DNA from: Calliopsis andreniformis
Lineage: Eukaryota > Arthropoda > Insecta > Hymenoptera > Andrenidae
DNA: 64,000 nucleotides
Direction of reading: 5' to 3'
Assembly: GCF_051401765.1 (NCBI RefSeq)
Contig: NW_027480423.1
Location: 12,090,001-12,154,000, forward strand
Position numbers and translations under genes: made by a program. Under the pieces are notes generated by a model. It had not been told where the DNA came from. It saw only the letters and a list, made by a program, of their open reading frames with translations, and searched no databases. Shown here in pieces: positions 36,690-49,300 of the stretch. Numbering within the stretch: position 1 is the first letter of the stretch; the number at the start of each line of letters is the position of its first letter.

Positions 36690-39600
36690 TAAGTATCATA
36701 CTGGTTGCAATTATTCGTTTTATACGGTGGAACGGCTATTGTATTTATATCGTATTTTATGCTTCTGGCGTTGACTTCTTAGGCCGTAACTATTTGGTCT
36801 GGTGGAGCAACGCCCTAGAGTGAAGTCTAGGTTTCCCGGAACGTAGAATTGGCCATCACTTTCAAACTGGTTGCAATTATTCCTGATATATGATGGAAAC
36901 ACTGTTGTATTTTTTTTGCATTTTATGGTTCGTGCGTTGACTTCTAAGGCCCTAACTATTCAATCTGTTGGAGCAACGCCCTAGGGTGAAGCCTAGGTTG
37001 CTCGGAAAGTAGAAATGACCACAAGTTTCATACTGGCTGCAATTATTCGTTTTATACGATGGAAAAACTGTTGTATTTATATTGTATTTTATGCTTCTGG
37101 CGTTGACTTCTAAGGCACTATCTATTCGGTCTGGTGGAGCAACGCGCTGGAGTGAAACCTAGGTTGCCCGGAACGTAGAATTGGCCATCACTTTCAAACT
37201 GGTTGCAATTATTCCTGATATATGATGGAAACACTGTTGTATTTTTTTTGCATTTTATGGTACGGGCGTTGACTTCTAAGGCCCTAACTATTCAATCTGT
37301 TGGATTAACGCCCTAGGGTGAAGCCTAGGTTGCTCGGAAAGTAGAAATGACCATAAGTTTCATACTGGCTGCAATTATTCGTTTTATACGATGGAAAAAC
37401 TGTTGTATTTATATTGTATTTTATGCTTCTGGCGTTGACGTCTAAGGCACTAACTACTCGATCTGGTGGAGCAACGCCCTAGAGTGAAGCCCAGGTTGCC
37501 TGGAACGTAGAATTGGCCATCACTTTCAAACTGGTTGCAATTATTCCTGTTATATGATAGATACACTGTTGTACTTTTACTGCATTTTATGCTTCGGGCG
37601 TTGACTTCTAAGGCCCTAACTATTCAATCTGTTGGAGCAACGCCATAGGGTCAAGCCTAGCTTGCTCGGAAAGTAGAAATGACCATAAGTTTCATTCTGG
37701 TTGCAATTATTCGTTTTATATGATGGAAATGCTGTTGTATTTATATCGTATTTTATGCTTCTGGCGTTGACTTCTTAGGCCATAACTATTCGGTCTGGTG
37801 GAGCACCGCGCTGGAGTGAAACCTAGGTTGCCCGGAACGTAGAATTGGCCATCACTTTCAAACTGGTTGCAATTATTCCTGATATATGATGGAAACTTAG
37901 TTGTATTTTTTTTGCATTTTATGGTTCGGGCGTTGACTTCTAAGGCCCTAACTATTCAATCTGTTGGAGCAACACCCTAGGGTGAAGCCTAGCTTGCTCG
38001 GAAAGTAGAAGTGACCATAAGTTTCATACTGGTTGCAATTATTCGTTTTATACGGTGGAACAGCTATTGTATTTATATCGTATTTTATGCTTCTGGCGTT
38101 GACTTCTTAGGCCGTAACTATTTGGTCTGGTGGAGCAACGCCCTAGGGTGAAGTCTAGGTTTCGCGGAACGTAGAATTGGCCATCACTTTCAAACTGGTT
38201 GCAATTATTCCTGATATATGATGGAAACACTGTTGTATTTTTTTTGCATTTTATGGTTCGGGCGTTGACTTCTAAGGCCCTAACTATTCAATCTGTTGGA
38301 GCAACGCCCTAGGCTGAAGCCTAGGTTGCTCGGAAAGTAGAAATGACCATAAGTTTCATACTGGCTGCAATTATTCGTTTTATACGATGGAAAAACTGTT
38401 GTATTTATATTGTATTTTATGCTTCTGGCGTTGACGTCTAAGGCACTAACTACTCGATCTGGTGGAGCAACGCCCTAGAGTGAAGCCTAGGTTGCCTGGA
38501 ACGTAGAATTGGCCATCACTTTCAAACTGGTTGCAATTATTCCTGTTATATGATAGATACACTGTTGTATTTTTCTTGCATTTTATGCTTCGGGCGTTGA
38601 CTTCTAAGGCCCTAACTATTCAATCTGTTGGAGCAAGACCCTAGGGTGAAGCCTAGCTTGCTCGGAAAGTAGAAGTGACCATAAGTATCATACTGGTTGC
38701 AATTATTCGTTTTATACGGTGGAACGGCTATTGTATTTATATCGTATTTTATGCTTCTGGCGTTGACTTCTTAGGCCGTAACTATTTGGTCTGGTGGAGC
38801 AACGCCCTAGAGTGAAGTCTAGGTTTCCCGGAACGTAGAATTGGCCATCACTTTCAAACTGGTTGCAATTATTCCTGATATATGATGGAAACACTGTTGT
38901 ATTTTTTTTGCATTTTATGGTTCGTGCGTTGACTTCTAAGGCCCTAACTATTCAATCTGTTGGAGCAACGCCCTAGGGTGAAGCCTAGGTTGCTCGGAAA
39001 GTAGAAATGACCACAAGTTTCATACTGGCTGCAATTATTCGTTTTATACGATGGAAAAACTGTTGTATTTATATTGTATTTTATGCTTCTGGCGTTGACT
39101 TCTAAGGCACTATCTATTCGGTCTGGTGGAGCAACGCGCTGGAGTGAAACCTAGGTTGCCCGGAACGTAGAATTGGCCATCACTTTCAAACTGGTTGCAA
39201 TTATTCCTGATATATGATGGAAACACTGTTGTATTTTTTTTGCATTTTATGGTACGGGCGTTGACTTCTAAGGCCCTAACTATTCAATCTGTTGGATTAA
39301 CGCCCTAGGGTGAAGCCTAGGTTGCTCGGAAAGTAGAAATGACCATAAGTCTCATACTGGCTGCAATTATTCGTTTTATACGATGGAAAAACTGTTGTAT
39401 TTATATTGTATTTTATGCTTCTGGCGTTGACGTCTAAGGCACTAACTACTCGATCTGGTGGAGCAACGCCCTAGAGTGAAGCCTAGGTTGCCTGGAACGT
39501 AGAATTGGCCATCACTTTCAAACTGGTTGCAATTATTCCTGTTATATGATAGATACACTGTTGTATTTTTACTGCATTTTATGCTTCGGGCGTTGACTTC

Positions 39601-40341
39601 TAAGGCCCTAACTATTCAATCTGTTGGAGCAACGCCATAGGGTCAAGCCTAGCTTGCTCGGAAAGTAGAAATGACCATAAGTTTCATTCTGGTTGCAATT
39701 ATTCGTTTTATATGATGGAAATGCTGTTGTATTTATATCGTATTTTATGCTTCTGGCGTTGACTTCTTAGGCCATAACTATTCGGTCTGGTGGAGCACCG
39801 CGCTGGAGTGAAACCTAGGTTGCCCGGAACGTAGAATTGGCCATCACTTTCAAACTGGTTGCAATTATTCCTGATATATGATGGAAACACAGTTGTATTT
39901 TTTTTGCATTTTATGGTTCGGGCGTTGACTTCTAAACCCCTAACTATTCAATCTGTTGGAGCAACACCCTAGGGTGAAGCCTAGCTTGCTCGGAAAGTAG
40001 AAGTGACCATAAGTTTCATACAGGTTGCAATTATTCGTTTTATACGGTGGAACAGCTATTGTATTTATATCGTATTTTATGCTTCTGGCGTTGACTTCTT
40101 AGGCCGTAACTATTTGGTCTGGTGGAGCAACGCCCTAGGGTGAAGTCTAGGTTTCCCGGAACGTAGAATTGGCAATCACTTTCAAACTGGTTGCAATTAT
40201 TCCTGATATATGATGGAAACACTGTTGTATTTTTTTTGCATTTTATGGTTCGGGCGTTGACTTCTAAGGCCCTAACTATTCAATCTGTTGGAGCAACGCC
40301 CTAGGGTGAAGCCTAGGTTGCTCGGAAAGTAGAAATGACCA

Positions 40342-42430
40342 TAAGTTTCATACTGGCTGCAATTATTCGTTTTATACGATGGAAAAACTGTTGTATTTAT
40401 ATTGTATTTTATGCTTCTGGCGTTTACGTCTAAGGCACTAACTACTCGATCTGGTGGTGCAACGCCCTAGAGTGAAGCGTAGGTTGCCCGGAACGTAGAA
40501 TTGGCCATCACTTCCATACTGGTTGCAATTATTCCTGTTATATGATAGATTCACTGTTGTATTTTTAGTGCATTTTATGCTTCGGGCGTTGACTTCTAAG
40601 GCCCTAACTATTCAATCTGTTGGAGCAACACCCTAGGGTGAAGCCTAGGTTGCTCGGAAAGTAGAAATGACCATAAGTTACATACTGGTTGCAATTATTC
40701 GTTTTATACGATGGAAAAACTGTTGTATTTATATTGTATTTTATGCTTCTGGCGTTGACTTCTAAGGCACTATCTATTCGATCTGGTGGAGCAACGCCCT
40801 AGAGCGAAGCCTAGGTTGCCCGGAACGTAGAATTGGCCATCACTTCCAAACTGGTTGCAATTATTCCTATTATATGATGGAAACACTGTTGCATTTTTCT
40901 TGCATTCTATGCTTCGGGCGTTGACTTCTAAGGCCCTAACTATTCAATCTGTTGGAGCAACACCCTAGGGTGAAGCCTAGCTTGCTCGGAAAGTAGAAGT
41001 GACCATAAGTATCATACTGGTTGCAATTATTCGTTTTATACGGTGGAACGGCTATTGTATTTATATCGTATTTTATGCTTCTGGCGTTGACTTCTTAGGC
41101 CGTAACTATTTGGTCTGGTGGAGCAACGCCCTAGAGTGAAGTCTAGGTTTCCCGGAACGTAGAATTGGCCATCACTTTCAAACTGGTTGCAATTATTCCT
41201 GATATATGATGGAAACACTGTTGTATTTTTTTTGCATTTTATGGTTCGTGCGATGACTTCTAAGGCCCTAACTATTCAATCTGTTGGAGCAACGCCCTAG
41301 GGTGAAGCCTAAGTTGCTCGGAAAGTAGAAATGACCACAAGTTTCATACTGGCTGCAATTATTCGTTTTATACGATGGAAAAGCTGTTGTATTTATATTG
41401 TATTTTATGCTTCTGGCGTTGACTTCTAAGGCACTATCTATTCGGTCTGGTGGAGCAACGCGCTGGAGTGAAACCTAGGTTGCCCGGAACGTAGAATTGG
41501 CCATCACTTTCAAACTGGTTGCAATTATTCCTGATATATGATGGAAACACTGTTGTATTTTTTTTGCATTTTATGGTACGGGCGTTGACTTCTAAGGCCC
41601 TAACTATTCAATCTGTTGGAGCAACGCCCTAGGGTGAAGCCTAGGTTGCTCGGAAAGTAGAAATGACCATAAGTTTCATACTGGCTGCAATTATTCGTTT
41701 TATACGATGGAAAAACTGTTGTATTTATATTGTATTTTATGCTTCTGGCGTTGACGTCTAAGGCACTAACTACTCGATCTGGTGGAGCAACGCCCTATAG
41801 TGAAGCCTAGGTTGCCTGGAACGTAGAATTGGCCATCACTTCCAAACTGGTTGCAATTATTCCTATTATATGATGGAAACACTGTTGCATTTTTCTTGCA
41901 TTCTATGCTTCGGGCGTTGACTTCTAAGGCCCTAACTATTCAATCTGTTGGAGCAACACCCTAGGGTGAAGCCTAGCTTGCTCGGAAAGTAGAAGTGACC
42001 ATAAGTATCATACTGGTTGCAATTATTCGTTTTATACGGTGGAACGGCTATTGTATTTATATCGTATTTTATGCTTCTGGCGTTGACTTCTTAGGCCGTA
42101 ACTATTTGGTCTGGTGGAGCAACGCCCTAGAGTGAAGTCTAGGTTTCCCGGAACGTAGAATTGGCCATCACTTTCAAACTGGTTGCAATTATTCCTGATA
42201 TATGATGGAAACACTGTTGTATTTTTTTTGCATTTTATGGTTCGTGCGATGACTTCTAAGGCCCTAACTATTCAATCTGTTGGAGCAACGCCATAGGGTC
42301 AAGCCTAGCTTGCTCGGAAAGTAGAAATGACCATAAGTTTCATACTGGTTGCAATTATTCGTTTTATATGATGGAAATGCTGTTGTATTTATATCGTATT
42401 TTATGCTTCTGGCGCTGACTTCTAGGGCAC
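40342..42430 (+). repeat. 6-mer HOR (996 bp) and right edge of Domain I
   Basis: After an A4/B3/A1 lead-in, a unit of B2, A2, B1, A1, B1, A4 starts near 40,840 and restarts near 41,836. The private GTTGCATTTTTCTTGC with TTCTATGC is at 40,888 and 41,884, and GTTCGTGCGATGAC is near 41,245 and 42,241. The second copy is cut off at about 42,280, where a B1 passes into B3 (CCATAGGGTCAAG) and then A3. That A3 monomer ends in GGCGCTGACTTCTAGGG, and from there monomers are of Domain II type. Confidence 0.78.
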
Positions 42431-45400
42431 TAACTATTCGATATGGTGGAGCAGCGCCCTAGGGTGAAGCCTAGGTTGCCCGGAAAGGAGAAATGACCAT
42501 CATGGTTCAAACTGGTTGCAATTAATCCTTTTATACGATGGGAAAGCTGTTGTATTTATATCGTATTTTATGCTCCTGGCGTTTACTTCTAAGGACCTAA
42601 CTATTCGATCTGGTGGAGCAACGTCCTAGAGTGAAGCCTAGGTTGCTCGGAATGTAGAAATGACCATAAGTTTCATACTGGTTGCAATTATTCGTTTTAT
42701 ACGATGGAAAACTGTTGTATTTTTATTGTATTTGATGCTTCTGGCGTTGACTTCTAAGGCACTAACTATTCGATCTGGTGGAGCAACGCCCTAGAGTGAA
42801 GCCTAGGTTGCCCGGAACGTAGCATTGGCCACCACTTTCAAACTGGTCGCAATTATTCCTGTTATATGATGGAAACACTGTCGTATTTTTTTTGCATTTT
42901 ATGGTTCGGGCGTAGACCTCTAAGGCCCTAACTATTCAATCTGTTGGACCAACGCCCTAGGGTGAAGCCTAGGTTGCTCGGAAGGTAGAAGTGACCATAA
43001 GTTTCATACTGGTTGCAATTATTCGTTTTATACGACGGAAAAGCTGTTGTATTTATATTGTATTTTATGCTTCTGGCGTTGACTTCTAAGGCACTAACTG
43101 TTCGATCTGGTGGAGCAACGCCCTAGAGTGAAGCCTAGTTTGCCCGGAACGTAGAATTGGCCATCACTTTCAAACTGGTCGCAATTATTCCTGTTATATG
43201 ATGGAAACACTGTTGTATTTTTATTGCATTTTATGCTTCGGGCGTTGACTACTAAGGCCCTAACTATTCAATCTGTTGGAGCAACGCCCTAGGGTGAAGC
43301 CCAGGTTGCTCGGAAAGTAGAAATGACCATAAGTTTCATACTGGTTGCAATTATTCGTTTTATACGATGGAAAAATTGTTGTATTTACATTGTATTTTAT
43401 GCGTCTGGCGTTCACTTCTAAGGCACTAACTATTCGATCTGGTGGAGCAACGCCCTAGAGTGAAGCCTAGGTTGCCCGGAACGTAGAAATGACCATAACT
43501 TTCACACTGATTGCAATAATTCGTTTTATACGATGGAAAAACTGTTGCATCTTTATGGTATTTTATGTTTCTGGCGTTGACTTCTTAGGCCGTAACTATT
43601 CGATCTGGTGGAGCAACGCCCTGGAGTGAAACCTGGGTTGCCCGGAACGTAGAAATGACCACTACTATCACACTGGTTGCAAATTATACCTGCTATACGA
43701 TGGAAAAACTGTTGTACTTTGATTGCATTTTATGCTTCTGGCGTTCACTTCTTGGGCCCTAACTATTCGATCTGGTGGAGCAACGGCCTAGGGTGAAACC
43801 TAGGTTGCCCGGAACGTAGAAATGACCATAACTTTCACACTGGTTGCAATTATTTGTTTTATGCGATGGAATAGCTGTTGTATTTATATCGTATTTTATG
43901 CTTCTGGCGTTGACTTCTTAGGCCCTAACTATTCCATCTGGTGGAACAACGCCCTAGAGTAAAGCCCAGGTTTCGCGGAGCGTAGAAATGACCATAACTT
44001 TCACACTGGTAGCAATTATTCCTGTTATATGATGGAAACACTGTTGTATTATTTTTGCATTTTATGGTTCGGGCGTAGACTTCTAAGGCCCTAACTATTC
44101 AATCTGTTGGAGCAACGCCCTAGGGTGAAGCCTAGGTTGCTCGGAATGTAGAAATGACCATAAGTCTCATACTCGTTGCAATTATTCGTTTTATACGATG
44201 GAAAAGCTGTTGTATTTATATTGTAATTTATGCTTCTGGCGTTGACTTCTAAGGCACTAACTATTCGATCTGGTGGAGCAACGCCATAGAGTGAAGCCTA
44301 GGTTGCCCGGAACGTAGAATTGGCCATCACTTTCAAACTGGTCGAAATTATTCCTGTTATATGATGGAAACACTGTTGTATTTTTTTTGCATTTTATGGT
44401 TCGGGCGTAGACTTCTAAGGCCCTAACTATTCAATCTGTTGGAGCAACGCCCTAGGGTGAAGCGTAGATTGCTCGGAAAGTAGAAATGACCATATGTTTA
44501 ATACTGGTTGCAATTATTCGTTTTATACGATGGAAAAGCTGTTGTATTTTTATTGTATTTTATACTTCAGGCGTTGACTTCTGAGGCCGTAGCTATTCGA
44601 TGTGGTGGACGAACGCCATACAGTGAAGCCTAGGTTGCCCGGAACGTAGAAATGACCATTACTTTCACACTGTTTGCAATTATTCCTTTTCTACGATGGA
44701 AAAGCTGTTGTAACTATATCGTATTTGATGCTCCTGGCGTTGACTTCTAAGGACCTAACTATTCGATCTGGTGGAGCAACGCCCTAGAGTGAAGCCTAGG
44801 TTGCTCGGAAAGTAGAAATGACCATAAGTTTAATACTGGTTGCAATTATTCGTTTTATACGATGGAAAACTGTTGTATTTATATTGTATTTGATGCTTCT
44901 GGCGTTGACTTCTAAGGCACTAACTATTCGATCTGGTGGAGCAACGCCCTAGAGTGAAGCCTAGGTTGCCCGGAACGTAGCATTGGCCACCACTTTCAAA
45001 CTGGTCGCAATTATTCCTGTTATATGATGGAAACTCTGTCGTATTTTTTTTGCATTTTATGGTTCGGGCCTAGACCTCTAAGGCCCTAACTATTCAATCT
45101 GTTGGACCAACGCCCTAGGGTGAAGCCTAGGTTGCTCGGAAGGTAGAAGTGACCATAAGTTTCATACTGGTTGCAATTATTCGTTTTATACGATGGAAAA
45201 CTGTTGTATTTATATTGTATTTGATGCTTCTGGCGTTGACTTCTAAGGCACTAACTATTCAATCTGGTGGAGCAACGGCCTAGAGTGAAGCCTAGGTTGC
45301 CCGGAACGTAGAATTGGCCATCACTTTCAAACTGGTTGCAATTATTCCTGTTATATTATGGAAACACTGTTGTATTTTTATTGCATTTTATGCTTCGGGC

Positions 45401-46320
45401 GTTGACTACTAAGGCCCTAACTATTCAATCTGTTGGAGCAACGCCCTAGGGTGAAGCCCAGGTTGCTCGGAAAGTAGAAATGACCATAAGTTTCATACTG
45501 GTTGCAATTATTCGTTTTATACGATGGAAAAATTGTTGTATTTACATTGTATTTTATGCTTCTGGCGTTGACTTCTAAGGACCTAGCTGTTCGATCTAGT
45601 GGAGCAACGCCCTAGGGTGAAGCCTAGGTTGCCCGGAAAGGAGAAATGACCATCATGGTTCAAACTGGTTGCAATTAATCCTTTTATACGATGGAAAAGC
45701 TGTTGTATTTATATCGTATTTTATGCTTCTGGCGTTTACTTCTAAGGACATAACTATCCGATCTGGTGGAGCAACGTCCTAGAGTGAAGCCTAGGTTGCT
45801 CGGAATGTAGAAATGACCATAACTTTCACACTGATTGCAATAATTCGTTTTATACGATGGAAAAACTGTTGTATTTTTTTTGCACTTTATGGTTCGGGCG
45901 TTGACTTCTAAGGCCCTAACTATTCAATCTGTTGGAGTAACGCCCTAGGGTGAAGCCTAGGTTGCTCGGAAAGTAGAAATGACCATAAGTCTCATACTCG
46001 CTGCAATTATTCGTTTTATACGATGGAAAAGCTGTTGTATTTATATTGTAATTTATGCTTCTGGCGTTGACTTCTAAGGCACTAACTATTCGATCTGGTG
46101 GAGCAACGCCATAGAGTAAAGCCTAGGTTGCCCGGAACGTAGAATTGGCCATCACTTTCAAACTGGTCGAAATTATTCCTGTTATATGATGGAAACACTG
46201 TTGTATTTTTTTTGCATTTTATGGTTCGGGCGTAGACTTCTAAGGCCCTAACTATTCAATCTGTTGGAGCAACGCCCTAGGGTGAAGCGTAGATTGCTCG
46301 GAAAGTAGAAATGACCATAA
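42431..46320 (+). repeat. Domain II, mixed-class monomers with odd-length duplications
   Basis: A, B, C, D and E monomers occur without strict alternation. AGCATTGGCC at 42,821 and 44,979 marks a duplicate at an offset of 2,158 (13 monomers). AGCGTAGATTGC at 44,461 and 46,286 marks another at 1,825 (11 monomers less one base). At about 43,620-43,800 lies an early relative of the block found again at 52.07, 55.06 and 58.2 kb, with CACTACTATCACACTGG and TTGTACTTTGATTGC. An A/B chimera at about 45,825-45,990 has the A core but a B T-run. Confidence 0.75.
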
Positions 46321-49300
46321 GTTTAATACTGGTTGCAATTATTCGTTTTATACGATGGAAAACTGTTGTATTTATATTGTATTTGATGCTTCTGGCGTTG
46401 ACTTCTAAGGCACTAACTATTCGATCTGGTGGAGCAACGCCCTAGAGTGAAGCCTAGGTTGCCCGGTACGTAGAATTGGCCACCACTTTCAAACTGGTCG
46501 CAATTATTCCTGTTATATTATGGAAACACTGTTGTATTTTTATTGCATTTTATTCATCGGGCGTTGACTACTAAGGCCCTAACTATTCAATCTGTTGGAG
46601 CAACGCCCTAGGGTGAAGCCCAGGTTGCTCGGAAAGTAGAAATGACCATAAGTTTCGTACTGGTTGCAATTATTCGTTTTATACGATGGAAAAATTGCTG
46701 TATTTACATTGTATTTTATGCTTCTGGCGTTGACTTCTAAGGACCTAGCTGTTCGATCTAGTGGAGCAACGCCCTAGAGTGAAGCCTAGGTTGCCCGGAA
46801 TGGAGAAATGACCATCATGGTTCAAACTGGTTGCAATTAATCCTTTTATACGATGGAAAAGCTGTTGTATTTATATCGTATTTTATGCTTCTGGCGATTA
46901 CTTTAAAGGACCTAACTATTCGATCTGGTGGAGCAACGCCCTAGAGTGAAGCCTAGGTTGCTCGGAATATGGAAATGACCATAACTTTCACACTGGTTGC
47001 AATTATTCGTTTTATACGATGGAAACACTGTTGTATTTATATTGTATTTTATGCCTCTGGCGTTGACTTCTGAGGCCGTAGCTATTCGATGTGGCGGAAG
47101 AACGCCATACAGTGAAGCCTAGGTTGCCCGGAACGTAGAAATGACTTCACACTGTTTGCAATTATTCCTTTTATATGATGGAAAAGCTGTTGTAATTATA
47201 TCGTATTTTATGCTCCTGGCGTTGACTTCTAAGGACCTAACTATTCGATCTGGTGGAGCAACGCCCTAGAGTGAAGCCTAGGTTGCTCGGAATGTAGAAA
47301 TGACCATAACTTCCACACTGATTGCAATAATTCGTTTTATACGATGGAAAACTGTTGTATTTATATTGTATTTGATGCTTCTGGCGTTGACTTCTAAGGC
47401 ACTAACTATTCGATCTGGTGGAGCAACGCCCTAGAGTGAAGCCTAGGTTGACCGGAACGTAGAATTGGCCACCACTTTCAAACTGGTCGCAATTATTCCT
47501 GTTATATGATGGAAACACTGTCTTATTTTTTTTGCATTTTATGGTTCGGGCGTAGACTTCTAAGGCCCTAACTATTCAATCTGTTGGAGCAACGCCCTAG
47601 GGTGAAGCCTAGGTTGCTCGGAAGGTAGAAGTGACCATAAGTTTCATACTGGTTGCACTTATTCGTTTTATACGATGGAAAACTGTTGTATTTATATTGT
47701 ATTTGACGCTTCTGGCGTTGACTTCTAAGGCACTAACTATTCGATCTGGTGGAGCAACGCCCTAGAGTGAAGCCTAGGTTGCCCGGAACGTAGCGTTGGC
47801 CACCACTTTCAAACTGGTCGCAATTATTCCTGTTATATGATGGAAACACTGTCGTATTTTTTTTGCATTTTATGGTTCGGGCGTAGACCTATAAGGCCCT
47901 AACTATTCAATCTGTTGGACCAACGCCCTAGGGTGAAGCCTAGGTTGCTCGGAAGGTAGAAGTGACCATGAGTTTCATACTGGTTGCAATTATTCGTTTT
48001 ATACGATGGAAAACTGTTGTATTTATATTGTATTTGATGCTTCTGGCGTTGACTTCTAAGGCACTAACTATTCGATCTGGTGGGGCAACGCCCTAGAGTG
48101 AAGCCTAGGTTGCCCGGTACGTAGAATTGGCCACCACTTTCAAACTGGTCGCAATTATTCCTGTTATATTATGGAAACACTGTTGTATTTTTATTGCATT
48201 TTATGCTTCGGGCGTTGACTACTAAGGCCCTAACTATTCAATCTGTTGGAGCAACGCCCTAGGGTGAAGCCCAGGTTGCTCGGAAAGTAGAAATGACCAT
48301 TAGTTTCGTACTGGTTGCAATTATTCGTATTATACGATGGAAAAATTGCTGTATTTACATTGTATTTTATGCTTCTGGCGTTGACTTCTAAGGACCTAGC
48401 TGTTCGATCTAGTGGAGCAACGCAATAGAGTGAAGCCTAGGTTGCCCGGAATGGAGAAATGACCATCATGGTTCAAACTGGTTGCAATTAATCCTTTTAT
48501 ACGATGGAAAAGCTGTTGTATTTATATCGTATTTTATGCTTCTGGCGATTACTTCTAAGGACCTAACTATTCGATCTGGTGGAGCAACGCCCTAGAGTGA
48601 AGCCTAGGTTGCTCGGAATATGGAAATGACCATAACTTTCACACTGGTTGCAATAATTCGTTTTACACGATGGAAAACTGTTGTATTTATATTGTATTTG
48701 ATGCTTCTGGCGTTGACTTCTAAGGCACTAACTATTCGATCTGGTGGAGCAACGCCCTAGAGTGAAGCCTAGGTTGACCGGAACGTAGAACTGGCCACCA
48801 CTTTCAAACTGGTCGCAATTATTCCTGTTATATGATGGAAACACTGTCGTATTTTTTTTGCATTTTATGGTTCGGGCGTAGACTTCTAAGGCCCTAACTA
48901 TTCAATCTGTTGGAGCAACGCACTAGGGTGAAGCCTAGGTTGCTCGGAAGGTAGAAGTGACCATAAGTTTCATACTGGTTGCAATTATTCGTTTGATACG
49001 ATGGAAAACTGTTGTATTCATATTGTATTTGACGCTTCTGGCGTTGACTTCTAAGGCACTAACTATTCGATCTGGTGGAGCAACGCCCTAGAGTGAAGCC
49101 TAGGTTGCCCGGAACGTAGCGTTGGCCACCACTTTCAAACTGGTCGCAATTATTCCTGTTATATGATGGAAACACTGTCGTATTTTTTTTGCATTTTATG
49201 GTTCGGGCGTAGACCTATAAGGCCCTAACTATTCAATCTGTTGGACCAACGCCCTAGGGTGAAGCCTAGGTTGCTCGGAAGGTAGAAGTGCCCATGAGTT

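Larger units (their letters stand above)
34698..40341 (+). repeat. 12-mer HOR, 1,992 bp, about 2.8 tandem copies
   Basis: Units start at 34,698, 36,690 and 38,682. The order is A2, B1, A1, B1, A4, B3, A3, B1, A2, B1, A4, B. Each copy carries the same private markers: GGTGGAACGGC in the first A2, GGTTCGTGCG in the first B1, CCACAAGTTTC, GGATTAACGCC, TTTCATTCTGG, and GGAGCACCGCGC. AGCAAGACCC precedes each copy. The third copy is partial. Its A4/B dimer at 40,342 onward is a different version (GCGTTTACGTC). This is the most regular HOR in the window. Confidence 0.9.
1..42430 (+). repeat. Domain I: homogenised higher-order-repeat satellite
   Basis: Monomers strictly alternate A and B and belong to a few recurring subtypes. 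A1 has GATGGAAAAACTG with GGCACTATC. A2 has TACGGTGGAAC with GAAGTCTAGGTTTCCC. A3 has TATATGATGGAAATGCTG. A4 has GACGTCTAAGGCACTAACTA. B1 has an 8-9 T run followed by GCATTTTATGGT. B2 has TTTTTCTTGC and usually TGCATCGGG. B3 has TGATAGAT with TTTTTACTGC. Copies of one subtype often differ by only a few bases over hundreds of bases. Multi-kilobase modules recur at offsets of even monomer count (664, 996, 1661, 1992, 2656, 3983 bp). This is the pattern expected of recent unequal exchange and local homogenisation. The domain ends where monomers become divergent near 42.43 kb. Confidence 0.9.

Noticed and set aside
363..42214. Recurrent ~60-codon minus-strand open frames of nearly identical sequence (and plus-strand counterparts at 14.7-19.9, 25.2, 26.5 and 30.8 kb)
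   Set aside because: They repeat at the satellite period, always cover the same part of an A-B pair, exist on both strands, and are lost by single-base changes in neighbouring copies. There is no sign of coding constraint, so they are not genes.
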